This document shows, in pieces, positions 18,529-27,254 of a DNA stretch of 64,000 bases; within the stretch, counting starts at the first letter, position 1; each line of letters begins with the position of its first letter. A program made the translations under genes and the position numbers. Where the stretch lies: contig PHBX01000008.1 of assembly GCA_002842045.1 (NCBI GenBank), positions 62,001 to 126,000 on the forward strand, in the 5' to 3' direction. This stretch comes from Chloroflexi bacterium HGW-Chloroflexi-3 (GTDB lineage Bacteria > Chloroflexota > Anaerolineae > Anaerolineales > Anaerolineaceae). Below the pieces are notes generated by a model. That model was not told where the DNA came from and ran no database searches. It worked only from the letters and a program-made list of their open reading frames with translations.

Positions 18529-19449
18529 TTATTTTTGTCGCAACTCTATCAGTAGCTGGTTCATATCTTCTGGTATAGGGGCTTGGTAAATTTGGGGAGT
18601 TGAATCACCAGGTAAAATAAATTCGATTTGATAGGCGTGAAGCATTTGTCTACCTGCATCCAACAATTGTTTTCGATGTCCATAAACTCGATCACCAACG
18701 ATTGGACAACCCAAAAATGCCAGATGAAGCCTGATCTGGTGCGTTCTGCCAGTATGGGGATAGGCTGCAATTAAGGCATGCTGATCAAATTTTTCGATAA
18801 CTTTATATTCCGTTACTGATTCTCGACCACGACTGATAGGTACGATAGCCATTTTTTTTCGATGTGAAGGATCTCTTCCAATCGGAGCCTCCACCCTGCC
18901 AGTAGGTGTTGGAGGAAAACCATCTGTCAAAGCATAATAAGTTTTATTAACACTTCTTTTTCGAAATTGATCCTGTAAAAAGCGATGAGCTTTATCATTT
19001 TTTGCCATGAGAATTAACCCGGATGTATCTTTATCAAGTCGATGAACGACTCCTGGGCGATGCTCCCCTCCGACACCTTCTAGATCTGGTGCATAATTGA
19101 GTGCTGCATGAACCAGGGTACCAGAAAGGTGACCAGCTGCAGGATGAACAACCATCCCGGCAGGTTTATTTACAATCATCAAATCAGCGTTCTCAAAAAC
19201 AATTTCCAGTGGAATCTGTTCCGGAATGAGGTCACTTTCTACAATCGGAGGGATCGTAATGGAAATTTCACTCCCTTTTTCGAGATTTATACCACCTTTT
19301 ATTACTGGCTTTCCATTAATAGAAACCATACCTCCCCGGATAAATGTCTGTAATCGGGATCGAGAGAAATCGGGAAATTGATCAACTAAGAATTTATCCA
19401 GGCGTTGACTTTCGGGTAAATCAAATTTTAAATTAAATACATTATTCAT
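18529..19449 (-). CDS. rluD: RluA-family ribosomal large subunit pseudouridine synthase (RluD-like)
   Basis: A 306-residue enzyme that turns uridine into pseudouridine in 23S rRNA. The N-terminal S4 domain (residues about 10-65, RSRLQTFIRGGMVSINGKPV) is followed by the catalytic domain. The signature HRLDKDTSGLILMAKN contains the catalytic Asp, and GRTHQIRLHL lies further on. I use the ATG at 19449; a GTG two codons earlier directly follows the lspA stop and is also possible. It is tightly linked to lspA upstream, a common gene order. Exact target uridines cannot be deduced. Confidence 0.92.
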   Translation of the reverse strand: MNNVFNLKFDLPESQRLDKFLVDQFPDFSRSRLQTFIRGGMVSINGKPVIKGGINLEKGSEISITIPPIVESDLIPEQIPLEIVFENADLMIVNKPAGMVVHPAAGHLSGTLVHAALNYAPDLEGVGGEHRPGVVHRLDKDTSGLILMAKNDKAHRFLQDQFRKRSVNKTYYALTDGFPPTPTGRVEAPIGRDPSHRKKMAIVPISRGRESVTEYKVIEKFDQHALIAAYPHTGRTHQIRLHLAFLGCPIVGDRVYGHRKQLLDAGRQMLHAYQIEFILPGDSTPQIYQAPIPEDMNQLLIELRQK

Positions 19450-19455
19450 GTCCAC

Positions 19456-19998
19456 TCAGATTTTTTCCATCAAATCAGTATCACTTTCAATTTGCGATTC
19501 CTGAATTGAAACTTTTTTCTTCTTTTCATAAATCTCCGTGATCCAAACACCCAAGATCAAAACAACCACACCGATTGTGATACTTGCATCAGCAATATTC
19601 CATACCGGAAAATTTCCAACTGAAATAAAATCTGTCACATGCCCAATTGTCAATCGATCGATCAGGTTACCTAAGGCTCCACTGAGCTGTAAACTCATCG
19701 CCAATCTCAATGACCAGTCTGATTTTGGAACTCTGGGGAAATAAAAAATAATAATCAGGGCAACAATAATAGCAACTATGGAAAAAATATCACCCAATCC
19801 CTGAAACATTCCAAATGCTACACCAGTATTCGGTACATGTACGATTCTCACATACGGAAGCATCCAATCCCAAGGCACCCAGGTTTCAGTCCATAAATCC
19901 AGATTTTCGCGAACCAGGTATTTTGTATATTGGTCCAGACTGATTATGACAATGGCAGTTATTATTAATAATGAATATGTCCGTAATAATTTTTTCAA
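19456..19998 (-). CDS. lspA: lipoprotein signal peptidase II
   Basis: A 180-residue membrane aspartyl protease with four helices that removes signal peptides from diacylglyceryl-modified prolipoproteins. The conserved blocks are present: NTGVAFGMF, the first catalytic Asp in GALGNLIDRL, and the second in WNIADASITIG. The C-terminal tail is charged and cytoplasmic. It is the first gene of the lspA-rluD-ltaE run and complements lgt at 8.5 kb. Confidence 0.95.
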   Translation of the reverse strand: MKKLLRTYSLLIITAIVIISLDQYTKYLVRENLDLWTETWVPWDWMLPYVRIVHVPNTGVAFGMFQGLGDIFSIVAIIVALIIIFYFPRVPKSDWSLRLAMSLQLSGALGNLIDRLTIGHVTDFISVGNFPVWNIADASITIGVVVLILGVWITEIYEKKKKVSIQESQIESDTDLMEKI

Positions 19999-20043
19999 AA
20001 AAACCTCATCGGTAGGTAAAAAATTTGTTCATTCCTGCATTTA

Positions 20044-20574
20044 CTATTTCTTCAAAAAAAATTTCCCTTTTGATTTTACCGTACTTTCAAGATTTTCTTT
20101 GAAGAATAGAAAAAGTTGGCCATCGTTAGAAACTGGAAATATCAAATATTCCAAAAACTCACTGAGATCTATCAGAAAATCCGAATACAATAAATGGGCT
20201 CTGCAAAATGAAACACAATCGCTGGCACCGAATCCTTTTACAGGAACAGTGAAAGTGGTATTATTTTGAAGTTTCAGACACCATACACATTCTTGATTTG
20301 TTTGCAAAGAAAAAACAGCTGCTATAAAAATCATATGAGGACGCAAATAGTCTATGTGCCAAAATTTTTTCTTTTCCATTGATATGTGGCGATTCAATCT
20401 AGCCTGTAATCCCCCACTACCTTTTGCACTTCCAAAGTAAACATAATATCCTGAATTAAAGAGAAATGTCCCTATTTTACCAATCGAAACATTAATTGAA
20501 TTTTCCAAATGAAATATCAAGCTATAAGTGCCAGATTCATCTGGGATATCCTTAATAACTTCGAAATTTTTCAT
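20044..20574 (-). CDS. DUF123 / GIY-YIG-type nuclease-like protein
   Basis: A 176-residue protein. The first 130 residues match the DUF123 family of GIY-YIG-like folds: SGTYSLIFHL, then GYYVYFGSAKGSGGLQARLNRH with the GIY-YIG-like YVYFGSA and the Arg of the nuclease fold, and FWHIDYLRPH. Two Cys in ECVWCLKLQ and a GFGASDC stretch are family features. Archaeal and bacterial members are poorly characterised; DNA or RNA cutting is only inferred from the fold. The last 45 residues are basic and less conserved. The start at 20574 lacks a clear ribosome site; a TTG three codons earlier is possible. Confidence 0.75.
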   Translation of the reverse strand: MKNFEVIKDIPDESGTYSLIFHLENSINVSIGKIGTFLFNSGYYVYFGSAKGSGGLQARLNRHISMEKKKFWHIDYLRPHMIFIAAVFSLQTNQECVWCLKLQNNTTFTVPVKGFGASDCVSFCRAHLLYSDFLIDLSEFLEYLIFPVSNDGQLFLFFKENLESTVKSKGKFFLKK

Positions 20575-20600
20575 GATAAACAATCAGCTTTATAACCCAA

Positions 20601-20638
20601 AATCCAGACAACCCTTCAAAAAAGGAATTGTCTGGATT
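20601..20638 (-). terminator. hairpin terminator after ileS
   Basis: Perfect 11-base arms AATCCAGACAA (20601-20611) and TTGTCTGGATT (20628-20638), with an inner CCTT/AAGG pair in the loop, stand 17 nt past the ileS stop. The T-run after it on the minus strand is short (TTTT). Confidence 0.6.
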
Positions 20639-20654
20639 ATATTTTTAGGATTAC

Positions 20655-23600
20655 TTACAGTTTCTCAACGCCTAGTTTTACGGTTTCTCCATCAAATTCA
20701 CTCACAGACTGTGTCATTTGGGGACCAGGTTCTCCAAATACTAGTTCAAGAGTCAATGTTTCATTTTTAATATAATCAGAAAACTCCGAAACTGCTTCCG
20801 CCAGCTTCGGTGTTGCTGAATAGACCAATTTTATTCTGTCGGATATTTCAAAATCAGCCGTTTTGCGTAAATCCTGCACTCTTCGTACAAACTCCCTGGC
20901 AAGACCTTCTTTTTCCAATTCCGGTGAAAGATCAGTAACCAATGCGGCCAGATAGGCCCCTTCTGATGCAACAGCGTAACCTTCTTTGGCTAATGACCTG
21001 ACTTCCACCTCTTCTGGTAAGATCTGATACGTCTCACCATCCAGATCAATGGTTAATGTCTGATTGGCCAACAGAGTTTTGGCTGCAATTTCAGGATCAT
21101 AGGCAAGAATCGCTGCCCGCAAACCTGGGAATTTCGAACCATATTTTTGGCCTAATTGCTTGGGAAGTGGTTTTACTTCATAAGCAACCGCTTCCGTCGC
21201 TGCATCCAGCGCTCTAACCATTTTCACATTCAATTCATCTTCCAGAATATCAGCATATTTATGGATAACTTCTCGCTCTTCCACGTTTCCAACTGAAAAA
21301 GCAGCTTCAGACAATGGCTGTCTCACTTTGCGATTGGCTTTATTTCTGGCTGCATGTCCTACAGAAGCCAGTTTCATAACCAGATCCATCTCCCGATTCA
21401 AATTCTCATCAATCAGTGAAGCATCAAATTCTGGCCAATGGGCTAAATGGACTGAAATTTCTGAATCTGTTGATACGCCTGCAACCAAATTTTGGAACAG
21501 TTCTTCTGCCATAAATGGCATCGTTGGGGCTAATAATTTACTCAAAGTCACCAATGCTTCGTATAATGTGGCATAGGCTGCAAATTTATCCCCATCGGAT
21601 TCACTCTTCCAGAAACGCCTTCGAGATCGTCTCAGGAACCAGTTCGATAATTGATCTACGAACACTTCAATCGGTCTGGTTGCTCCCAGAACATCATAAT
21701 TTTCGAGTGCGTTGGTCACATCACGAACCAGGGTATGTAATGCACTCAAAACCCATCGATCCAGTGCACTGTATTCAGGTTTTACCGTAAGATCAGGCTT
21801 CCAACCATCTAAATTCGCATAAGTAACAAAGAATGAATAGGTATTCCACAAAGTAAGTGTGAAATTTCTTAGCACCTCGCCAACCAGATCACTGGAAAAA
21901 CGCCGTTCCTGTCCTGGAGGACTGGCGGTGTACAAATACCAGCGCATGGCATCTGCGCCATTTTTATCAATAACCTCCCAGGGGCTGGCAACATTTCCTC
22001 TGGATTTGGACATTTTGTATCCATCACCATCCAGAATTAAACCCAGGCAAATTACATTTTTGAAGGCAACTTCATCATGCAACAAAGTGCTTATGGCATG
22101 CAATGAATAAAACCAGCCACGTGTTTGGTCCACTGCTTCACAAATAAAATCGGCAGGGAATTGTTGCTTAAATTTATCCTCATTTTCGAATGGATAATGC
22201 CATTGAGAGACTGGCATAGATCCAGAGTCAAACCAGACATCAATCAACTCTGGAACCCGGTTCATCTTTCCACCACAACCCGAGCATGCCAATGCTACCC
22301 TGTCAACATGCGGACGGTGCAAGTCTAATTCGCTCAAATCCTGGCCGGACAATTGCGATAATTCTGCCACCGAACCGACACATACCTGATGGTCACAGGA
22401 TTCACATTGCCAGACCGGCAATGGGGTTCCCCAAAACCGTTCACGACCTAAAGCCCAGTCGACATTATTTTCCAACCAGTTTCCAAATCTACCATTTTTG
22501 ATATGACCCGGGTACCAGTTAATTTTTTCATTCAATTCCACCAAACGTTTCTTAAAAGCGCTGGTACGGATATACCAGGTTGGTCGTGCATAGTACAAAA
22601 GTGGTGTCGAACAGCGCCAACAGAATGGGTAAGTGTGCACAATTGTTCCTGAGCGGAATAATAATCCTCGCTCTTTGAGGTTTTGGGTAATACTAGGATC
22701 AGCTTCTTTTACGAAAACACCTGCCCAGGGTGTAACTTCTTCAATGAAGGTACCATCTGCAGCAACTGTTTGTAAAACTGGTAAATTTTGTTCATTGGAT
22801 ATATTCATATCGTCTGCGCCAAAGGCAGGGGCGATATGAACCAGTCCTGAACCATCTTCGGTTGTCACAAAATCACCCAGCACAACACGATGAGAAGGTT
22901 TCTCCAAAGGTAAGAATTTAAATAAAGGTTCGTATTGTTTTCCTTCTATTTGGCTGCCTTTAAAGCGTTCCACAATCGAATAGGGCTCTTCTGCAAACAC
23001 TTTTTCGAGTAAAGCTTCCGCCAGGATTAATTTTTCTTTGTGATCATCATGTAGAACCCGTTCAATTTTTACATAATCAACATCCGCTCCAGCAGCAATC
23101 GCAACGTTCGCCGGTAAAGTCCAGGGTGTGGTGGTCCAGACTAAGAAGGAAGTATCAGGCTCATCCAGCAATCGCATACGCACGAAGATTGACGGATCTT
23201 CTGCATCATCATATCCCTGAGCAACTTCGTGATCTGACAAAGGTGTTCCACAACGTGGACAATAAGGAACCACTTTAAATCCCTGATAAAGCAAATCTTT
23301 TTCCCAATACTGCTTTAAAATCCACCAGACCGACTCAATATATGACTTCTTAAAGGTAATATACGCATCTTCCAGATCGACCCAAAAGGCTATCCGATCT
23401 GTCAGTTTTTCCCATTCCTGAATATAGGTGAAGGCAGATTCACGACAGAGTGCATTGAATTTATCGATGCCATAATTTTCAATATCCTGTTTATTGGTAA
23501 AACCCAGCTGTTTTTCCACTTCAATTTCTACGGGTAAACCATGGGTATCCCATCCACCTCGGCGTGAGACGTAGAACCCCTGCATGGTTTTATAGCGGGG

Positions 23601-23804
23601 AAAAATATCCTTAAATGCGCGTGCCAATACATGGTGAACACCTGGACGCCCGTTCGCGGTTGGGGGTCCTTCGTAAAAAACATATTCAGGACTACCCTTT
23701 CTTTCTTTCAATGTTTTATGGAAAACATCTTTATCTTTCCAATACGCTAAGATGCCTTCTTCCATTTGATTAACATTCAATTTCGGTGAAACTGGTCGAA
23801 ACAT
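20655..23804 (-). CDS. ileS: isoleucyl-tRNA synthetase, type 2 (IleRS2) with GVHH signature
   Basis: A 1049-residue class I synthetase that charges tRNA-Ile and edits valine. Order: catalytic Rossmann fold with the inserted editing domain (WTTTPWTLPANVA), the KMSKS loop YKMSKSRGN, an anticodon-binding helical domain, and the C-terminal IRRADF-like region of the eukaryote-like type 2 enzymes (RKTADFEISDRIKLVYSAT). The HIGH motif reads GVHH (GRPGVHHV at 23631-23642) where ordinary enzymes have HxGH. Zn-type Cys pairs occur (PYCPRCG, CESCDH, CSGCGG). The ATG at 23804 follows an AGGAGG site; the in-frame start at 23837 lies inside the T-box terminator. Control by the upstream T-box. Confidence 0.95.
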   Translation of the reverse strand: MFRPVSPKLNVNQMEEGILAYWKDKDVFHKTLKERKGSPEYVFYEGPPTANGRPGVHHVLARAFKDIFPRYKTMQGFYVSRRGGWDTHGLPVEIEVEKQLGFTNKQDIENYGIDKFNALCRESAFTYIQEWEKLTDRIAFWVDLEDAYITFKKSYIESVWWILKQYWEKDLLYQGFKVVPYCPRCGTPLSDHEVAQGYDDAEDPSIFVRMRLLDEPDTSFLVWTTTPWTLPANVAIAAGADVDYVKIERVLHDDHKEKLILAEALLEKVFAEEPYSIVERFKGSQIEGKQYEPLFKFLPLEKPSHRVVLGDFVTTEDGSGLVHIAPAFGADDMNISNEQNLPVLQTVAADGTFIEEVTPWAGVFVKEADPSITQNLKERGLLFRSGTIVHTYPFCWRCSTPLLYYARPTWYIRTSAFKKRLVELNEKINWYPGHIKNGRFGNWLENNVDWALGRERFWGTPLPVWQCESCDHQVCVGSVAELSQLSGQDLSELDLHRPHVDRVALACSGCGGKMNRVPELIDVWFDSGSMPVSQWHYPFENEDKFKQQFPADFICEAVDQTRGWFYSLHAISTLLHDEVAFKNVICLGLILDGDGYKMSKSRGNVASPWEVIDKNGADAMRWYLYTASPPGQERRFSSDLVGEVLRNFTLTLWNTYSFFVTYANLDGWKPDLTVKPEYSALDRWVLSALHTLVRDVTNALENYDVLGATRPIEVFVDQLSNWFLRRSRRRFWKSESDGDKFAAYATLYEALVTLSKLLAPTMPFMAEELFQNLVAGVSTDSEISVHLAHWPEFDASLIDENLNREMDLVMKLASVGHAARNKANRKVRQPLSEAAFSVGNVEEREVIHKYADILEDELNVKMVRALDAATEAVAYEVKPLPKQLGQKYGSKFPGLRAAILAYDPEIAAKTLLANQTLTIDLDGETYQILPEEVEVRSLAKEGYAVASEGAYLAALVTDLSPELEKEGLAREFVRRVQDLRKTADFEISDRIKLVYSATPKLAEAVSEFSDYIKNETLTLELVFGEPGPQMTQSVSEFDGETVKLGVEKL

Positions 23805-23816
23805 CTTTCCTCCTGC

Positions 23817-23849
23817 AAAAAAAATTCTCGTCCTCAATCAAGGACGAGA
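23817..23849 (-). terminator. T-box-regulated terminator of ileS
   Basis: A 9-bp perfect stem with a 6-nt loop and eight T on the minus strand ends about 9 nt before the ileS ribosome site. It is the OFF structure of the T-box switch. Confidence 0.9.
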
Positions 23850-24106
23850 TAATATCCCGTGGTACCACCCTGTTTCTCACAAATAAAATGTGAGCACTCA
23901 GCTGGATGCATCAACAAACTTTGATAAACCCACACCAATGATAACGATTGGTGAAGCCGTCGCACCTACTGCTGCCATAAGCAGGTTCAGATTGAAGCTC
24001 CGGAAGGATTTTGGGCATTCATCTCAACCCTGGCTCACACCTATTCCAGGTTCGCTGTTTGATAAAGAAGGCTTACTCGTTTCCATCATTGCTTTTTTTA
24101 AGATTG
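23817..24106 (-). promoter_or_regulatory. T-box leader controlling ileS
   Basis: The minus-strand transcript upstream of ileS holds the T-box sequence AGGGTGGTACCACG (23858-23871). Directly downstream is a terminator hairpin with 9-base arms (23826-23834 and 23841-23849) followed by eight T (23817-23824), then the ileS ribosome site. Upstream are an AGTA-containing stem I start and a CCTGG/CCAGG arm (about 24030-24050). In T-box RNAs uncharged tRNA pairs with a specifier codon and with the T-box, favouring the antiterminator. An ATC (Ile) triplet at 24007-24009 is a candidate specifier but I cannot prove it by folding. The 365 nt between ileS and the next gene hold only this leader and its promoter. 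Confidence 0.9.
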
Positions 24107-24112
24107 TCCCAA

Positions 24113-24141
24113 ATCATACCAGAATTCTTGGGAAAATTCAA
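24113..24141 (-). promoter_or_regulatory. promoter of the ileS T-box leader
   Basis: On the minus strand TTGAAT (24136-24141) and TATGAT (24113-24118) are separated by exactly 17 bp. The expected start near 24106 lies at the beginning of the T-box leader. Confidence 0.65.
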
Positions 24142-24170
24142 TTATGAGCTTTTGTGAATGATTGGTTTTG

Positions 24171-24926
24171 CTATATCTCAGGCGCAGGAGGTTTATCCAT
24201 CCATTTTTGAACATAATGTGTAATGATAACCATCAGGAAAAGATACATTCCAACCAATATTAATCCTCCAGCAATCCATTGCCCAAAAAATGAAAGTAAT
24301 AACCCAATAACCATTACACCAGTAATAGAAAGCATGAGCCGTTCAAAATAATAATTATTTTTCGCCTGTAATAATGATGAGCGATACATCAGGTAAAATC
24401 CCGCCGCAATGAGAAGTGTCCCGGATAAGAGTGCCAGTAAGAAAAATTGATTGCTTTTCAGAAAAGGTATATTTACAACCATAACCCCACAGGAAGCAGT
24501 TGTCAAACCAGTTCCGCGACTGCTGATGATGTTCACTCTGAATAATACAAACCTTTTCCAGGCAGCATCTTCAGGATAAATATACCAATGCAGAACTTCT
24601 GATTCACCTGGAGCCAGTTCAAACGAAGTTTCATCGGAGGCAATATAAATAACATATCCTAACGATTTATATCCTCGAACAACTTTCTTGACATCTTTGT
24701 CAAAATCATTTTCGATTCCCATGGAAATTACGCCGAAATCATTGGTTGTGATCAAGTGTGGGCATAATAAATTGAAATCAGACCTGTCTGCATAAGTGGC
24801 TGGTTGGAACATGTAGCCTTCAAGATCAGCCCAAACCGATCCTGTCCAAAGGAATAAACCAATGGCCAGACCCAAAACAAATAGGACAATCGCAATGATG
24901 AAGTATAACTTCGCTTTCTTAGTCAT
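24171..24926 (-). CDS. hypothetical membrane protein with extracytoplasmic domain
   Basis: I do not recognise the family. The 251-residue protein starts with a signal-anchor helix (residues 7-30), has a roughly 130-residue outside domain rich in aromatic and polar residues (with two Cys, in FNLLCPH and TASCGV), then three membrane helices near residues 160-245 and a short basic/proline tail. The ATG at 24926 is preceded by GGAG; the in-frame start 15 codons upstream is not. It stands between the terminator of the pyrimidine phosphorylase gene and the ileS leader, so it is probably its own transcript. Confidence 0.65.
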   Translation of the reverse strand: MTKKAKLYFIIAIVLFVLGLAIGLFLWTGSVWADLEGYMFQPATYADRSDFNLLCPHLITTNDFGVISMGIENDFDKDVKKVVRGYKSLGYVIYIASDETSFELAPGESEVLHWYIYPEDAAWKRFVLFRVNIISSRGTGLTTASCGVMVVNIPFLKSNQFFLLALLSGTLLIAAGFYLMYRSSLLQAKNNYYFERLMLSITGVMVIGLLLSFFGQWIAGGLILVGMYLFLMVIITHYVQKWMDKPPAPEI

Positions 24927-25032
24927 AGAGTTCTCCAGAATGATATACGTTGCAGAGTATATCACAAGCAATAAAAATCATTCGATGGGTTTTCAACACA
25001 TAATCTGAGTACACACTCTTCTTTAAATCCCC

Positions 25033-25059
25033 AAAAAAAGAAGTGCTCGTGAGCACTTC
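25033..25059 (-). terminator. Rho-independent terminator after the pyrimidine-nucleoside phosphorylase gene
   Basis: Perfect 9-bp stem GAAGTGCTC/GAGCACTTC with a 2-nt loop, followed by seven T on the minus strand, 25 nt past the stop codon. Confidence 0.9.
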
Positions 25060-25083
25060 AATGGAAATTTTCGACCGATTTTT

Positions 25084-26388
25084 CTAATCCACGATTTCAT
25101 AAAACAATGGCAGAGGTTCACATTTTTCTTCTTCAATCTTGTGAGCCTGACGCACCTGCCTATTCGCCAATCCCAATTTTTCTTGTGAATTAGCATGAAT
25201 GGTGAACAAAGGTTCACCTGCAATCACATAATCCCCAACTTTATGATGAACAATTATTCCAACAGCATGATCGACAGGATCACCTTTCTTAGCTCTTCCT
25301 GCGCCCAGATCGACTGAGGTTTCACCAATGATGCGCGCATCAATCCAGTGGACAAATCCATTCTTATCTGCGTTTGTCGTTTCAATAAATCTTGCTTTTG
25401 GTAAAAGGTCTGGCTGATCAATGAATTTGACATCACCACCCTGGGTAATTACCATTTGCCGGAATTTTTCCCATGCTTTGCCATTTTTGAGTGCATCTTC
25501 CACCATCTGTCTTGCCTGAATCAAATTTTTAGCTTTCTTACCTAACATAACGAGATAAGCAGCAGCAGAAAGACAATGTTCCACGAAATCATTCGGTCCG
25601 CCACCATGTAAAGTATCAATAGCTTCCAGAAGTTCCAGGGAATTCCCAACAGCATTTCCCAGGGGTTGGTTCATGTCAGATAACATGCAGACTGCTTTAC
25701 GTCCACTGATTTGAGCAATAGAAACTAACAATCGAGAGAGTATCCTGGCATCTTCCAAAGTTGTCATAAAAGCCCCGACCCCGACTTTTACATCCAGTAC
25801 GATAACCTGAGCCCCCCCAGCGATCTTTTTGCTCATCACAGAGGATGCGATGAGCGGCATGGATGGTACTGTGCCGGTTACATCACGCAAAGCATACATT
25901 TTGCCATCCGCAGGTGCTAAATCTCCACTTTGACCGGATAAAACAATCCCAATTGTTTTTAATTGCTGGATGAATTCTTCACGGGTCAAGTCAACCCGGT
26001 AACCAGGTATCGATTCCATTTTGTCCAGCGTACCCCCACTGAAGCCTAAACCACGTCCAGACATCTTTCCAAAAGGTAAGCCACAGGCAGCCACAAGCGG
26101 TTCAACCACCAGGGTGGTTTTATCACCCACACCACCGGTGGAATGTTTATCCAGGCAGATATCAACCACATCAGATAAATCGAGGATTTCACCGGAATGA
26201 GCCATTGCCAGCGTTAAATTTGTGGTTTCCTGGTCAGTCATTCCATTCAATAGAACAGCCATCGCCCAGGCTGCAGCCTGGTAATCTGGAATATCACCAG
26301 CCGTAAATCCATGGATAAAGAAATCAATTTCATCTTTACTGAGTTCTTGTTTATCCCTTTTTTTAATGATGATATCGACAGCTTTCAT
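25084..26388 (-). CDS. pdp: pyrimidine-nucleoside phosphorylase
   Basis: A 434-residue dimeric enzyme that splits uridine or thymidine with phosphate to base and sugar-1-phosphate. The family signature SGRGLGFSGGTLDKMESIPG is complete. Other marks are the N-terminal helical domain (MKAVDIIIKKRDKQELS), the phosphate loop KHSTGGVGDKTT, the pyrimidine site SSVMSKKIAGG, and the C-terminal lid. I chose the ATG at 26388; another ATG lies just before it and AAGGAAGG precedes both. Thymidine phosphorylase (deoA) is an alternative name for the same fold. It is flanked by terminators on both sides, so it is a single-gene transcript. Confidence 0.93.
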   Translation of the reverse strand: MKAVDIIIKKRDKQELSKDEIDFFIHGFTAGDIPDYQAAAWAMAVLLNGMTDQETTNLTLAMAHSGEILDLSDVVDICLDKHSTGGVGDKTTLVVEPLVAACGLPFGKMSGRGLGFSGGTLDKMESIPGYRVDLTREEFIQQLKTIGIVLSGQSGDLAPADGKMYALRDVTGTVPSMPLIASSVMSKKIAGGAQVIVLDVKVGVGAFMTTLEDARILSRLLVSIAQISGRKAVCMLSDMNQPLGNAVGNSLELLEAIDTLHGGGPNDFVEHCLSAAAYLVMLGKKAKNLIQARQMVEDALKNGKAWEKFRQMVITQGGDVKFIDQPDLLPKARFIETTNADKNGFVHWIDARIIGETSVDLGAGRAKKGDPVDHAVGIIVHHKVGDYVIAGEPLFTIHANSQEKLGLANRQVRQAHKIEEEKCEPLPLFYEIVD

Positions 26389-26417
26389 CATTTCACCTTC
26401 CTTCAAACCCCTTTTTT

Positions 26418-26460
26418 AAAAAAAAGAAAGAACGCCTGTAGATTTTGAAAGGCATTCTTT
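26418..26460 (-). terminator. Rho-independent terminator after jag
   Basis: Stem AAAGAATGCCT/AGGCGTTCTTT (one G-T pair) with a 12-nt loop, followed by a C-free run of T on the minus strand, just after the jag stop. It ends the rpmH-to-jag operon. Confidence 0.85.
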
Positions 26461-26468
26461 TCTGCAAA

Positions 26469-27239
26469 TTACTTTTGTTTTTTAAGAATAATTGTTACTT
26501 TACGGTTGGGTTCTTCACCAACACTTTCAGTCGTCACAAATTCATGATTTCTTAACTCCAGATGGATCACTCGACGCTCATTTGCTGGCATGGGTTCCAG
26601 ATTCTGTCTTCTACCGGTGTGAACGACCTGCTCAGCCATTCTGCGTGCCAACACCTTCAATTGTCTTTCACGGCGTTCCCGATATCCCTGCACATCAATC
26701 ATCAGGGGAACCCATTCGCCATGTTCTTTGGCAACAATCAAGCTGCTGATATATTGAAGGGAATTCAGGGTTTCGCTTCGACGCCCGATCAATATACTTA
26801 AATCCCGACCCATTATTTCCACCTGTACCATTCTCTGATCTCGTTCATCAATGGGTGCAACAAACTTTGCTTCCACCTTTGCATCGATGTGCATTTTTTG
26901 AAGCAATTCCCAAACAACATCTTCGGCTAATTTTAAAACCGGGTCTTTTTCTGTATTTAAGGGGGCTGTAACGACTGGAGAAGGTTTTTCAACTCTGGGT
27001 TTTTCTGTGATAGGCTTTTCAGTTTTGGGTTTTGGTTCGGATTTCTTCTCTTCTCCATTTCGAATAGAAAGTCGTACTCGAGCTTGTCGACTCCCCAACC
27101 CAAAAAGACCTTTGCTACCTTGATCCAATACTTCAACATCCAACATTTCTAGCGCTAATCCTAATGTCTTTGCCCCTTGTTCGATTGCTTCTTCAACTGT
27201 AGGAGCTATGAATTCCTGGGTAATTTTTTTGTATTCCAT
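26469..27239 (-). CDS. jag: Jag/KhpB RNA-binding protein (Jag-N, KH, R3H)
   Basis: A 256-residue protein linked to SpoIIIJ/YidC. The Jag-N domain occupies residues 1-55 (APTVEEAIEQGAKTLGL, GLFGLGSRQARV). A Lys/Pro/Glu-rich linker follows, then a KH domain (about 130-180) with the loop ILIGRRSETLNSLQYI, a GRR-type GxxG variant. The last is an R3H domain with the motif R-x3-H in ERRVIHLEL. KhpB with KhpA binds RNA and affects cell elongation in Firmicutes. It follows yidC by 15 nt, the usual order. Confidence 0.93.
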   Translation of the reverse strand: MEYKKITQEFIAPTVEEAIEQGAKTLGLALEMLDVEVLDQGSKGLFGLGSRQARVRLSIRNGEEKKSEPKPKTEKPITEKPRVEKPSPVVTAPLNTEKDPVLKLAEDVVWELLQKMHIDAKVEAKFVAPIDERDQRMVQVEIMGRDLSILIGRRSETLNSLQYISSLIVAKEHGEWVPLMIDVQGYRERRERQLKVLARRMAEQVVHTGRRQNLEPMPANERRVIHLELRNHEFVTTESVGEEPNRKVTIILKKQK

Positions 27240-27254
27240 AAGAGATCCAACTTT

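Noticed and set aside
20655..23804. Several 65-107-residue frames opposite ileS and other genes
   Set aside because: They follow codon periodicity of the real gene on the other strand and have no start sites or family motifs.
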